Origin: Panulirus ornatus
Taxonomy: Eukaryota > Arthropoda > Malacostraca > Decapoda > Palinuridae
Direction of reading: 5' to 3'
NCBI RefSeq assembly: GCF_036320965.1
Contig: NC_092234.1
Coordinates: forward strand, 46,759,012-46,823,011
Length of the DNA: 64,000 bases
Position 1 is the stretch's first letter; each line of letters starts with the position of its first letter. The notes beneath the pieces were generated by a model, which worked only from the letters and a program-made list of their open reading frames with translations, was not told the origin of the DNA and searched no databases. Positions 24,003 through 38,800 of the stretch are shown piece after piece. The translations under genes and the position numbers were made by a program.

Positions 24003-24092
24003 CTAATGGTCCCCTCTTAGTAGCTCGAAGAGGAAATTGAAACTTGGCACATCTCCCTCCTTCTTCTTCATAGAGAGCATTTCCTTACTCGC
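24003..24092 (-). CDS. Hr39: Hr39 terminal coding exon with AF-2 helix
   Basis: 90 nt including TAG; acceptor CCTCTTACAG. It codes residues 558-586, starting [14 protein letters not shown] and ending [19 protein letters not shown] is the activation helix 12 (AF-2) expected at the very C-terminus. Five nt past the stop is a strong donor-like AAG|GTATGT (GT at 23996-23997), so the exon may continue to 23998 and splice into a separate 3' UTR exon. No minus-strand AATAAA occurs between 24002 and 23391. Confidence 0.93.
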   Translation of the reverse strand, partial: ASKEMLSMKKKEGDVPSFNFLFELLRGDH

Positions 24093-27000
24093 CTGTAAGA
24101 GGAATAACAATGAATACATAAGAAACTTAACCATTTTGTATTTTTTCATCCCCTAAACCATACTTGTGATCCAATATCACAAAATTTTTCAACAATATAT
24201 GTAAGTATAAGATTATATAGAATTCAACAAAATGAAATTTCTTATCATGGATAAGCTAATTGGCACTGACATGATTTATTTCTATACATAACAGTCTATG
24301 TATCATTCATCTCATTATAGGCTCTATAAAAATGGCACAGACTAATAGTTCAGGCTCAGAAAAATCAAATTTGATACAAATGGTCAACTTCATTTACAAA
24401 GAAAAATGTCATACTGGTCAATGCTTCCTGCTATTACTGGCCTGCAAATAATTAATCAAAGGATTGAAATATTCTCACCTGACATGTGCGCTGAAGTTCG
24501 GGGATGCGGAGGAGAAGTTCTCCGAACTTGGGTGGCAGGTGTGGGTAGTGCGTGAGTGTATACTCTTGCAGCGCTTGGACCACCTTCTTTTGGGAGTCAC
24601 GCACCTTTTCCCCTTCCTGCAACCCTGACACATCTGTAAAGGTAAGATTCAGGAAATTTTACAATGTAGACACGAATAAAGTATGAACATATATATATAT
24701 TCATTGATAATTCTATTTATGATCACCCCAAGACTAATTTCTATGAAAGAGTCCCAGTGCTACCCAGGGCCTTTCCTAAGGATCCTGCAGTCCAAAGCTG
24801 CGCTACTTCCTGTGTCAGAAAAATGTATACTCCTTTGGAGTGAGAAATTTTTGATGAGACTGTACTTCCAATGATACATCCTCACCAGAGGTGAATTTTT
24901 ACATGCAATGCAACCTCTTGCAGGTGGAGTTCATCAGCACCAATATAAATATTCATCATTTATTATACTTGATCACTAGTTCCTGCGTTAGTTAGGTAGC
25001 ACCAGGAAACAGATGAAGAATGGCCCATCCACTAATATACACAAATATATGCATAAATGTCTATACGTGTTCATAAACATACATACATATACATATCCAC
25101 ATATATATACATATACATGCACACAGACATATACATATATTCACATGTACATATTCATACTAGCTTACATTCATCCATTCCTGGTGCTATCCCGCCCCAC
25201 AGGAAACAGCATCGCTACCCCTATGCTTCAGTGAAGTACTGCCAGGAAAACATACAAAAAAAAGGCCACATTCGTTCACACTCAGTCTCTAGTTGTCATG
25301 TGTAATGCACCAAAACCACAGCTCCATATCCACACCCAGGCCCCACAGACATTTCCATGGTTTACACCATACGCTTCACATGCCCTGGTTCAGTCCATTG
25401 TCAGCACATCAACCCCAGTATACCACATCGTTCCAATCCACTCTATTCCTTGCATGTCTCTCACCCTTGTGTATGTTCAGGTTCCAATCACTCAAAATCT
25501 TTTTCACTCCATCCTTCCACCTTCAATTTGGTCTCCTGATTCTCCTTGTTCCCTCCACCTCTGACACATATATCCTCTTTTTCAATCTTTCCTCACTCAT
25601 TCTCTCCATATGTCCAAACCATTTCAACACACCCTCTTCTTCTCTCTCAACCACACTCTTTATTTCCACACATCTCTCTTACCCTTTCAAACACAAACTT
25701 GGTACAGATAGCATGCACAGAGTACACTCTATTGTCTTTGGCAAAGCCAAGATAATTAGCTGTTGGGAATAACTAATGACCAGCTCATGTTAAGTACAAA
25801 CATTGTTTTTGTTACATTTTGGAATATATTTTTAGTATACAGTACTGAGTTTATGCTTTTCATTACAAAATTTTTCTGCTCTTCAACAACCATAATGTAG
25901 CAGTACCAATCTTATAGAATGACTGGGATTTACAGAGCCTGACCTAAATGATACTCTTTAGCTTCTCACTCCAAATGGGTTCATCCTTTCCCTCCTACTG
26001 ATTGTAATGCATTCGTTAAGCTGCAGGAACCCCTGAAGAATGGGTCTGGGGTTTATATGATGATAATGATATTAATGAAAGTAATATGGTATCAATCCAT
26101 CCATATTCCATCATACAAATCAAAGCGCTCTATTCCATATAATGTCATCAATATGCATTTCAAGAACAATATATACAATAACCACAATAAACGAGACTCC
26201 AAAGTAATATTTTGTAAAGTTTCCATCACTGTTTATATCAAAATGTATATATACTTTATCTTAGTAGTCAGAGTAGAGATCAGTACTGAATACAGTACCC
26301 TGATTTACCCTTACAATTAGTTTTATTTGGGTCAGTTTAATCCAAAGCAAATACTCATCAAAAAATATATTGATTCAAGGAATACTGAACATTAGTTTCA
26401 AATTTCAGGAATAAGTAAGAGTATATAACTTTCCTCCTCATTCCATATTACGGAAGTGTGACTGAACAATGACGAAAATGTAAATAACAGTCAACCAATC
26501 TCTTCATGCCTGTCATATCAAGAGTAACTGAGAAATCAATATGTCAAAGATTATTTTTTTTTTTTTTTTGCTTTGTCGCTGTCTCCCGCGTTTGCGAGGT
26601 AGCGCAAGGAAACAGACGAAAGAAATGGCCCAAACCACCCCCATACACATGTATATACATATGTCCACACACGCAAATATACATACCTACACAGCTTTCC
26701 ATGGTTTACCCCAGACGCTTCACATGCCCTGATTCAATCCACTGACAGCACGTCAACCCCGGTATACCACATCGATCCAATTCACTCTATTCCTTGCCCT
26801 CCTTTCACCCTCCTGCATGTTCAGGCCCCGATCACACAAAATCTTTTTCACTCCATCTTTCCACCTCCAATTTGGTCTCCCACTTCTCCTCGTTCCCTCC
26901 ACCTCCGACGCATATATCCTCTTGGTCAATCTTTCCTCACTCATTCTCTCCATGTGCCCAAACCATTTCAAAACACCCTCTTCTGCTCGCTCAACCACGC

Positions 27001-29550
27001 TCTTTTTATTTCCACACATCTCTCTTACCCTTACATTACTTACTCGATCAAACCACCTCACACCACACATTGTCCTCAAACATCTCATTTCCAGCACATC
27101 CATCCTCCTGCGCACAACTCTATCCATAGCCCACGCCTTGCAACCATACAACATTGTTGGAACCACTATTCCTTCAAACATACCCATTTTTGCTTTCCGA
27201 GATAATGTTCTCGACTTCCACACATTCTTCAAGGCTCCCAGGATTTTCGCCCCCTCCCCCACCCTATGATCCACTTCCGCTTCCATGGTTCCATCCGCTG
27301 CCAGATCCACTCCCAGATATCTAAAACAATTTACTTCCTCCAGTTTTTCTCCATTCAAACTCACCTCCCAATTGACTTGACCCTCAACCCTACTGTACCT
27401 AATAACCTTGCTCTTATTCACATTTACTCTTAACTTTCTTCTTTCACACACTTTACCAAACTCAGTCACCAGCTTCTGCAGTTTCTCACATGAATCAGCC
27501 ACCAGCGCTGTATCATCAGCGAACAACAACTGACTCACTTCCCAAGCTCTCTCATTCACAACTGACTTCATACTTGCCCCTCTTTCCAAAACTCTTGCAT
27601 TCACCTCCCTAACAACCCCATCCATAAACAAATCAAACAACCATGGAGACATCACACACCCCTGCCGCAAACCTACATTCACTGAGAACCAATCACTTTC
27701 CTCTCTTCCTACACGTACACATGCCTTACATCCTCGATAAAAACTTTTCACTGCTTCTAACAACTTGCCTCCCACACCATATATTCTTAATACCTTCCAA
27801 AGAACATCTCTATCAACTCTATCATATGCCCTCTCCAGATCCATAAATGCTACATACAAATCCATTTGCTTTTCTAAGTATTTCTCACATACATTCTTCA
27901 AAGCACACCTGATCTATACATCCTCTACCACTTCTGAAACCACACTGCTCTTCCCCAATCTGATGCTCTGTACATGCCTTCACCCTCTCAATCAATACCC
28001 TCCCATATAATTTACCAGGAATACTCAACAAACTTATACCTCTGTAATTTGAGCACTCACTCTTATCTCCTTTGCCTTTGCACAATGGCACTATGCACGC
28101 ATTCCGCCAATCCTCAGGCACCTCACCATGAGTCATACATACATTAAATAACCTTACCAACCAGTCAACAATACAGTCACCCCCTTTTTTAATAAATTCC
28201 ACTGCAATACCATCCAAACCTACTGCCTTGCTGGCTTTCATCTTCCGCAAAGCTTTTACTACCTCTTCTCTGTTTACCAAATCATTTTCCCTAACCCTCT
28301 CACTTTGCACACCACCTAGACCAAAACACCCTATATCTGCCACTCTATCATCAAACACATTCAACAAACCTTCAAAATACTCACTCCATCTCCTTCTCAC
28401 ATCACCACTACTTGTTACCACCTCCCCATTTGCGCCCTTCACTGAAGTTCCCATTTGCTCCCTTGTCTTACGCATTTTATTTACCCCCTTCCAGAACATC
28501 TTTTTATTCTCCCTAAAATTCAATGATACTCTCTTTTGGAAAGAGGGGCAAGTATGAAGTCTGTTGTGGATGAGAGAGCTTGAGAAGTGAGTCAGTTGTT
28601 GTTCGCTGATGATACAGCGCTGGTGGCTGATTCATGTGAGAAACTGCAGAAGCTGGTGACTGAGTTTGGTAAAGTGTGTGAAAGAAGAAAGTTAAGAGTA
28701 AATGTGAATAAGAGCAAGGTTATTAGGTACAGTAGGGTTGAGGGTCAAGTCAATTGGGAGGTGAGTTTGAATGGAGAAAAACTGGAGGAAGTGAAGTGTT
28801 TTAGATATCTGGGAGTGGATCTGGCAGCAGATGGAACCATGGAAGCGGAAGTGGATCATAGGGTGGGGGAGGGGGTGAAAATTCTGGGAGCCTTGAAGAA
28901 TGTGTGGAAGTCGAGAACATTATCTCGGAAAGCAAAAATGAGTATGTTTGAAGGAATAGTGGTTCCAACAATGTTGTATGGTTGCGAGGCGTGGACTATG
29001 GATAGAGTTGTGCGCAGGAAGATGGATGTGCTGGAAATGAGATGTTTGAGGACAATGTGTGGTGTGAGGTGGTTTGATCGAGTAAGTAACGTAAGGGTAA
29101 GAGAGATGTGTGGAAATAAAAAGAGCGTGGTTGAGAGAGCAGAAGAGGGTGTTTTGAAATGGTTTGGGCACATGGAGAGAATGAGTGAGGAAAGATTGAC
29201 CAAGAGGATATATGTGTCGGAGGTGGAGGGAACGAGGAGAAGAGGGAGACCAAATTGGAGGTGGTAAGATGGAGTGAAAAAGATTTTGTGTGATCGGGGC
29301 CTGAACATGCAGGAGGGTGAAAGGAGGGCAAGGAATAGAGTGAATTGGAGCGATGTGGTATACCGGGGTTGACGTGCTGTCAGTGGATTAAATCGGGGCA
29401 TGTGAAGCGTCTGGGGTAAACCATGGAAAGCTGTGTAGGTATGTATATTTTGCGTGTGTGGACGTATGTATATACATGTGTATGGGGGTGGGTTGGGCCA
29501 TTTCTTTCGTCTGTTTCCTTGCGCTACCTCGGAAACGTGGGAGACAGCGG

Positions 29551-29649
<99 letters not shown>

Positions 29650-29807
29650 ATATTTATTTATTTTATTATACTTTGTCGCTGTCTGTAAGGCATGTGTACG
29701 TGTAGGAAGAGAGGAAAGTGATTGGTTCTCAGTGAATGTAGGTTTGCGGCAGGGGTGTGTGATGTCTCCATGGTTGTTTAATTTGTTTATGGATGGGGTT
29801 GTTAGGG

Positions 29808-29893
<86 letters not shown>

Positions 29894-32800
29894 CCAAAAA
29901 AGAAAAAAGTTCTGGTTTTGAATAGAATTGAAATGGACAAAAGAGTATGGGTGCAAGATCAGAAGTAAACCCCTCTACATTACAAAGTGGGACGCCTAAT
30001 CTTACTGTCATGGAGTAAGTAATATGTTGTACAATATTCAGATTCTTGATTGCCCTTCCCCTCTATAGTGTTAAAACACTGACAGGGAAACACCTGAAAA
30101 ACAATAGTAACACTGTGAAGTCATGAACACTTCCACAGACAAAAATACAATAGCCTGTAGAGAACATAAGGAGCAATTCTAAAAAAAAATCACATGCATA
30201 TGATAACATGAACATGCATAAACATAGTGTCTTACCTGAGGACAGGAGAACAATGACCTTCATGGCCATGTATTCATACTTGTCAACCTGAAGGCGGCTC
30301 AGCTGGTAGGTTAGATTCAGCATACGCTCAATACATGGTCCTATTCCCATGTTTTCTGCCTGTTGTAAGGTCATAGTGCGACCTGAGCTGACTCTGATTT
30401 CACCTGGGGAATCCATAGACCGGAAGCAACAAGAGAGGAGGAGGAGCTCACACCAGGAGTTGATCAGTAAACAGATTTGGTCATCAATCTGCAAAAATGT
30501 ATACATTATAAGTAGAGAACCTTATTTCAGTCTTTATACAGGAACCATAATTTGGTGCAAAGGATGTGTTTCTGAAAAATGATACACCATTCAAGAACAT
30601 ATTAAAAGGAATATTTTCATACCAATACAAGGTAATAATGGTGAGATGCATTCTGGACTCATAATCTTAAGGAAATAGAAAGTATACTGATGATTCCCAA
30701 CCTAGGCAATATCTACCCCCAGTGGCTGTCATGGATATTAAGGCTTTTAAACACAAAGGGAAGGCAGGGAGTCACCCAGAAAATTTCAGTGCTTGATTTT
30801 GAAATATGAAAACAGTAAGGAAGCATTAACTGTTCCCAAAACATATGCATTTCAACTTTCCATCAGCTGACCTCAATGCAACATTAAAATGACAGCAAGG
30901 TGGCCATATATGTTTCTTTTGCCCTATCCTTAAATTCTGCTTCTGAATTAACTATATAATATAATGATATTTGAATGATGAAAAACTTATTGAAATTCTA
31001 CTGTTTACTTAAGAAGGGAGTCAATTCATAATATGATCAAATGAAGGTTATTTGGCATGCGAGTTTGAATGGAGAAAACTTGAAGGTAATGAACTGTTTT
31101 GGATATTTGGGAGTAGATAAGGCAGCAATAGAAGCATAGAAGCATAGGCACTGAGGTGATCTATAGGGTGAGTGCGGGGGTAAAGGTCCTAGGCACACTG
31201 AGGAAAGTGTGGAAAGAGAGGTCACTGTCTTTAAGGGCAAAGATGGGCATGTTTGATGTTACAGTAGTTCCATCAGTGCTGTATGGATGCAAGTTACTGA
31301 TAACCCTAAATACCCTGACAGTTGAAAGGCCCAAAGCCAAAAAACCAGTTATATACTTCACTCAAGCTTTATTTCTCTTACTAGGTATATACACAATGAC
31401 ACAACACTTGCAGACTGAACAAAAATAATAAAAGTAAAAAGAAATCTAAAAATCTAGATCTCTGAAGTTTCCAGATTTTAGAAATCTGAATTCTTGATAT
31501 TTTGCTACATTTGTTGACACTGTGAAATATTTTGTAATCTACTTCAAATATAAGGAGCTTACTGTAATGTGCCTGAACAGTGGAAGAGATTTGCACCACT
31601 TGACAATCTTGTAGAGTCGATGGTCTGCAATGTGGCACAAGCTGTTAAGGAAGTCTGGAGAGTTGTTTTCCATAGCCTCACGAGCTGCTTGCTCAGACTG
31701 TCGTAACTCTGCCATTTCACTTTCACTGCAGTGCCACAAGTGCTCTACATCATGTATTTGCTGTAAAAAGAGAATATTTACGTTTGAGAATTCATATACT
31801 GAATGAATAAGGGAGTTCATCAGTAATAGACTCTTTTGCCATGGCCATCCCATTGATGGAGTTCCTGGAGGAAAAAGGCATCAGAGATATGGATAAAATA
31901 TCGTCAAAGGCTTTCAACCTTAATGTCCCTCTTCTCATAGCAGTACATCTCTGGTCACAATCAAGCTGTGTTGCCAACCAGTCTAATTCCAGTCCCAACA
32001 ACCTCCAAATTAGGACAAGAAATTCAAGTAGGTTGTCAGATTGACTACTTCGAGTGGTCAGCTTCTGTCACTCTCCTGTAGCTTACTCATCTTGGAAATC
32101 CTAAACTATTAAAATTACAGAGTCTGCTTCCAAAAGCTGGAGGGGCTATATAGTTGCCACAATTATTTCTCTAATAAGGAGCTTCCAAATTTTCATATGT
32201 GCTGCCCTGATAGATGAACCTCCTCAAATGAAGTATGTTGACAACAACCACTTGTGTCAACCTCCAGAACAACCTTCCAAAGCCGGGTCATAGCCATCAA
32301 TGTTGTCATTAATCAAAACTACAAGAAAATATGATACATCAGATTCACTTCCAACCTTGTTCAACTCCCAACAGTTTCATTAGGCCTTACCCTTCTTCAG
32401 GCTTCTCAGTCCTCCAAACCTTTTGATGTCACCCTGGATAATGAACTAAGCCAGCTGGAGCACATCAGTACCATCACCAAACCATACGTTTATCTCTACA
32501 TTCTTCACAGACTTAAGACACTTGGACCTATACTCAGGGAGATCTTCACAACTTCCATTCCATTCTAATTCTAATACACCAAACAAAAATGCCTATTAAA
32601 AAGGGTTCTGATAAAAGGCAATTAAGATTACCTTTAGTTCTTTTTATCCTACCTACTGAGAGGCGCTAACCACACTAATACTCTAAAACCTCCAACCATT
32701 ACCTGAACATTATCTAACAATTTGGGAAGATCAGCTGTATCTTCACTGTGGTCTCTTCCTGCTAGCAGCAATCCCTAATCCCCAAATAATTGCTCAGCAA

Positions 32801-35800
32801 CAAAACTACTTTGAGTTTATCTAAGCTTGTACAGACTGCTTCATAAGCAACCTCATCTGAACCATGATGCACACTGTCAACAATCAACAGACTGCCATCC
32901 CAGTATTTGTATAAAGACTGTCTGTTAAACAGCCCCTTACCCCTGTAATAGCCCCATTGTTCTTACTGTGTATATTTTCTTAGTACTGTTTCACCTTTGG
33001 CTGTATCTAACTCAATAAACTGTTAATAATAATTATCATCATGATCATTAAATGTCTGAAAGCCATATGAAAATGAATTTTTCATGAAACAAATTGTTCA
33101 TGTAATAAACATTCTTCTTTGACAATCAGTTCTGCATGCATCAGATTTCTTCAAACATAGAAAAGGCATAAAGTCTACTGGTAAACAGAAAGGGAAAGGA
33201 CTACATGTTGTAGATAAAGTGTGGATATGGCAATATAACAGTATGCATCTGTAATATATTTTGCAGGTAACTAAATGCAACTCAAGCAATTATGAGATAA
33301 TACAGTGATAGAATTTGCAATACAAAGAAAAAGTACCTGGAGACTTTTCATACAAAAAATCAAGTGATTTTATACAATATGCATTCCAGATTTATTCTAC
33401 ACAATAATTGCTGCTGTACCTGCAAGAGTAGAGGTATCGGTCTTTTCTCATCTGCTGGTGAGTGTTTAAGCTCTTCACTATCAGAGGGTTCAGCTTTTAC
33501 TGCTGTGGCATCAGGAAGCCTCTGTGGATCAATATGATGGGTGGAGGTGGTAGGTGTTACTAACGTTGGTGGGAGGGGGTAAGGTGCACACTGATATGTA
33601 CTACGCCCACCACGTGTCCGGTCTTCACGGATGGCTGAGGAAAACATAGCATATAAAGATCAATGATAAGTCTAATCTAGTCATCTGACAACAGAAAAAT
33701 TTGTGCTAAAAATAATGGACAGATTTACATCGTATTGTTGAAAAAAAAAGCCCATCAAATTGAAAACTGGCATTTCCATTAAACTTTTATAATTACAATG
33801 TAACTATGAAAATACTAATAATAACTGACTGAGAGAACTATAATTCCCCCTAACTTTTGCAATCATCTTTGCTCCATTTACCTCTCTGCAATAGACTAGC
33901 TGCTGCCATGCATTTAATACTTTCCATACATATTCAACTGTATTGTTAATTCACCAATTTACTTACAATCTTAGGCGTCTTCCATACTTGTGCTTTGCAA
34001 TATCTTCCTCTCTTTGGCTCCTATTCTACTCTTTCAAAATCATTCATCACTTTACAACAGTGCCAACATCTTTTAAATTCTCTCAAATTTCATTATCTAT
34101 CTTTGGTAATCTCAATATATATCTAGCACATTCTCACTTTATACACAGGCCTCCTTTCTGAACTTGTAGACTTCCCTCAAAAAAAGCTAAAAATTTCTCC
34201 TTTCAAAATTTTCACTTTTTCTTTATCAATTACAAGCACCAAATCTTTTACCTTACTTTCTTCATTTTTTGGTTTTCACTCAATATCATTTTGTAAGCAA
34301 TTAATCTTTCCTTTCCAAGCTCCCTTTTCTCATCATCCTAATTCCTAATGTCATCCACACATGCCTTTCTTCTCTTCTGTATCTGTCCTTATGATTCTAC
34401 AGATCTCTGCAGCATCTTCAACTAAGGTAGTCTGTATGTGGTCCTATATTGGTGTGACCTCACTTTTAATCTGTTACTATTACAATTCAACTATAAAATT
34501 TTCTGGAACAATTTTTTCTAAATATTAGCCTGTGCCATAACCAGGATTCTAACCTATGTACGTGACCTTGGGCAGTCCGTGAATGAATCATGGTCAGGAA
34601 CACTAACCGCTTCACCATAGGAGGCCACTTTCATTCCTAAACATCTTAAAATTTTTTCCCTGCCTTCTCTAGATTTATACCATATACTTCTATGGACAAT
34701 CTTTGAAGTTATATATGTGTTTTCAACACTCATACCAGAAAAATAAACAGATTCCATATATTTTTTGGCCACTAATATTTTTCACGGCAAACACACACTT
34801 CCCTATCACTTCCTCGTCTGGTTTTTCACAGATGTCATTTGTTATAGTGATTCCCTCCTCTGAATCTATAGCTTCAACTTTTATTTTGGTTCAGGCCATA
34901 GTTCAACAAACTCCTCGCTTTTGTTACTATGACACATTTGCAGCATTTATGTTCATTTCAGAACTATTATGTCTAAATTTTGTAAATAAAAACTAAGATG
35001 AACTCACTTGTAATTTATGATTTGTTTTCAAATCACTCATCTTTCATAAGAGAAATACCCCACAAGAGCCCAAGTTCTAATATTTTATCAAACCTTTGTC
35101 ACTTAAGATGATTACTAAGATTACAACATTACCTTATCTACCCAGTAAGACAATGGTAATAGACAATATAATTATAAAATGATGCACTGTTGCTGACATA
35201 AATGAAATAGAAGAAAGGAGTTGGTTCTGTTTACTGCATGTGAATTCTATAATAAATGATGATGCATCATATGACAAAGGAAGAAAGAATATAGAAGGAA
35301 ACATGAAGATACAAAAGCCATTATACTAAGGAAATGATATAAGGAATGAAGGTTATAAAAACCCACCAAGACTCCATTGTGGAGGAAGTAAAGTGCAAAG
35401 CATGGGTGTCTCTGAGAGTGCAACAACCTGAGCGAAATATGATGTGTAAATGTAAGATTTATGAATGGCCATAGCTATGCACATTAGATCTGCCTATGAC
35501 ATTATTAGATGGTACAAGGCAGAAAAGGACATGAATGTGTACTGTATCAGTAGTCACTGATCTAAAACTAATTGGTGACATGGTTCATATACAAGGAGGA
35601 TTTGAAGAGCATGTTAACAGTGTTTGAAATTTCAGTTACAGCAGCTAGACAGAAGAATATGGCAAATGGAGGTGTCACCAGACTTGAATACTTTTGTAAA
35701 TAATTCAGAAGAGTTTCAGAAATGGAAATTATACTGTCAAGGAGTAATGAATGGCAGGCAAATTGCAGGTAGTTTTTGAGGAGGACTTAATGGGAAAAAT

Positions 35801-38800
35801 GAGAACCAACAACATAAGTTTATGTAAAGCAGAGAGCAAGCTTCAGCAGTGCATACTAATTAGTATAAGCTTTATGTATGATATAATAGAATGGCCATAA
35901 GTGCATAAGCAACTGAGCTGGACTCTGAAAAGTGTATGTAGAGGTCTGAAAACAGACTCAGTGAAATAAGATGTTAGAGAGGACGAATACTATGAAGAGG
36001 TGATCATGTGGTTAACAATGAAGTATTACTATAGTATAAGTATGCAAAAGAATAAATGGGACACAACAACTAAAAGGGTGATATGAATAAGCACAATATA
36101 AAGAGACATGAGACAACAAATGCAGACCAAATGAACAGAGCAAGAGAGTATAGGTCAGTGTCTGAGACTGAAGTCCTTTTAGAAGAATAAGCTAAGATAT
36201 GCCATATTTATGGTTAAAGGCAGAAATTCAGCAACCACCCTTAAAGGAAAAAATGTCCTGGACATAGATATTTTTGACAGATAAATGGTAATAATTACTA
36301 TGTACTGTATAATCTGCGACAAAATTTAGGTGTATTCATTGCACATTACAACATGATAATAGATCAACCTAAATTCTGTTGTTTATATTCATCCATCAGA
36401 TCCAAGTATTAATGCAAAATCTGAAGAAATTTCATTTATGTGAAATTTCATATTAACTGAAAGTATCAATTACAGGCTTAGGTTAAATGCAAAGCTTATA
36501 ATCTACTCTTTTTCATTATTACCATTCATGCACATACATGGATGCACATGTCCACATGCATCTTTTGTATTTTGGTCCTTACCTTCAAGTTTCATACCCA
36601 TACAGAGGCACTTGTCAAATCTACAGGCTGGACACTTCTTTCGAGTGCTGGTCGTAACTGGACAAGAAGCACCCCGCATGCAGACATAGTTCTTCTTGTT
36701 TTGCACCGTCCTCTTGAAAAACCCTTTACATGACTCACAGGAGAAGATGCCATAGTGGAAGCCTGAGATTTTGTCTCCGCATATGGGACAGGGGCTGTCA
36801 TGAAGAAAAATTTTGAGTAGTATGTGGTCTCTCCTTGTTATAAGTTCATTTGAATCATAAATTCATTTGAATCAAAAGTTTATAGTGTAGTGACATAAAC
36901 TTGATTATGCCATTTGTGTGAGTGGAAATACTTAACATAACTTTCATCAATTCGAGATGTGCAGTGAAAAGACAAGCAATATTGGCTGTTCATGTGTAAG
37001 TTTTACATGTCTTCAGTTATAACTGTATTATCAACTTTATTGCTACTGAGTGATGAAAATTTTATTCATTTATCAATCATCTGATAACTCATATAAGATG
37101 GCTTTTCAGTAACTTAATATTCCAGTGAAATACTGATTATGTACTGATGAGACAGAATCAACAAAGGGTGGTCTGAGCCTACCTATTGATGAGTTGTTGC
37201 CTGGTGATGCCAGACTGTGCTGCTATCACAGAGTGTTGCGCCAGATCTGCTGTTAGCCGCTCATCATCTTTAGGATCCTTAGAGGAATCCGGATGACCTG
37301 CAAGGCTGTGGGTCTCTCGCAGATCAAGGGGTGCATTAAAAAAACCTCCTGGAGCTGCCCCTGGATACTGTGGGACGCGACCCAGGTTGGGTGACTGGTG
37401 AGACGGCATTGAGTAGTTCATATGGCGTTGTTGGATAGGTGACTGCAAGAAAGAAGGATGGTGGTCTAAAAATTAACTGTATAATATATCATCACCATAA
37501 CTGATCTTCTATCATGAAGTCTCAGATATAATCAGTATCAATCAATGAAATTATGCATGAGTGGTAATCAACCTAAAGGTGTCTACTTTGACAAAACATA
37601 AACTTGAGTCATAATGGCTGGTATATAGCATATTCAAACATCTTTACTTATGAGTTAATATTTTGAATCTACAAGAACATACACAGATTCCAGCATAATG
37701 GCAAGTAGGATTAAATGAATTTACTCCATTCTAATTTCTCAAAGGTAGCAATGGTTGCAAAGATCCAAGAGTATGTTAACTTTTCTCTCTTGAAGTGATT
37801 CCACTTCACATAATAGGAACTATTATCAACATTTGCTGCAGCTCTTAATACATTTTTTTTTCTTATCATACTTTGTCGCTGTTTCCCGTGTTAGCGAGGT
37901 AGCGCAAGGAAACAGACGAAAGAATGGCCCAACCCACCCACATACACATGTATATACATACACATCTACACACGCACATATATATACCTATACATTTCAA
38001 CGTATACATATATATACATACACAGACATATACATATATACACATGTACATAATTCATACTTGCTGCATTTATTCATTCCCATTGCCATCCCGCCACACA
38101 TGAAATGACAACCCCCTCCCCCCGCATGCAGTAGGAAAAGACAACAAAGGCCACATTTGTTCACACTCAGTCTCTAGCTGTCATGTATAATGCACCAAAA
38201 CCACAGCTCCCTTTCCACATCCAGGCCCCACAAAACTTTCCATGGTTTACCCCAGATGCTTCACATGCCCTGGTTCAATCAACTGACAGCACGGCGACCC
38301 CGGTATACCACATCGTTCCAATTCACTCTGTTTCTTGCATGCCTTTCACCCTTCTGCATGTTCAGGCCCCGATCGCTCAAAATCTTTTTCCATTCCATCT
38401 TTCCATCTCCAATTTGGTCTCCCACTTCTCCTCATTCCCTTCATCCCAGACACATATGTCCTCTTTGTCAATCTTTCTTCACTCATTCTCTCCATGTGAC
38501 CAAACCATTTCAAAACACCCTCCTCTGCTCTCTCAACCACACTCTTTTTATTACCACACATCTCTCTTATCCTCTCCTTACTTACTCAATCAAACCACCT
38601 CACACCACATATTGTCCTCAAACATCTCATTTCCAACACATCCACCCTCCTCTGCACAACTCTATCTATAGCCCACGCATCGCAACCATAAAACATTGTT
38701 GGAACCACTATTCCTTCAAACATACCCATAGTGTGACTCACTTCTGCTTTCATGGTTCCATCCATTGCCAAATCCACTCCCAGATATCTAAAACACTTTA

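Noticed and set aside
26554..29577. Copies I and J as one twin-primed insertion
   Set aside because: Both have their own complete 3' UTR and poly(A)/poly(T) tail, so they are separate insertions.
36592..36801. Open frame with [17 protein letters not shown] in the zinc-finger exon
   Set aside because: Wrong frame; the zinc-finger frame fits the splice phases.
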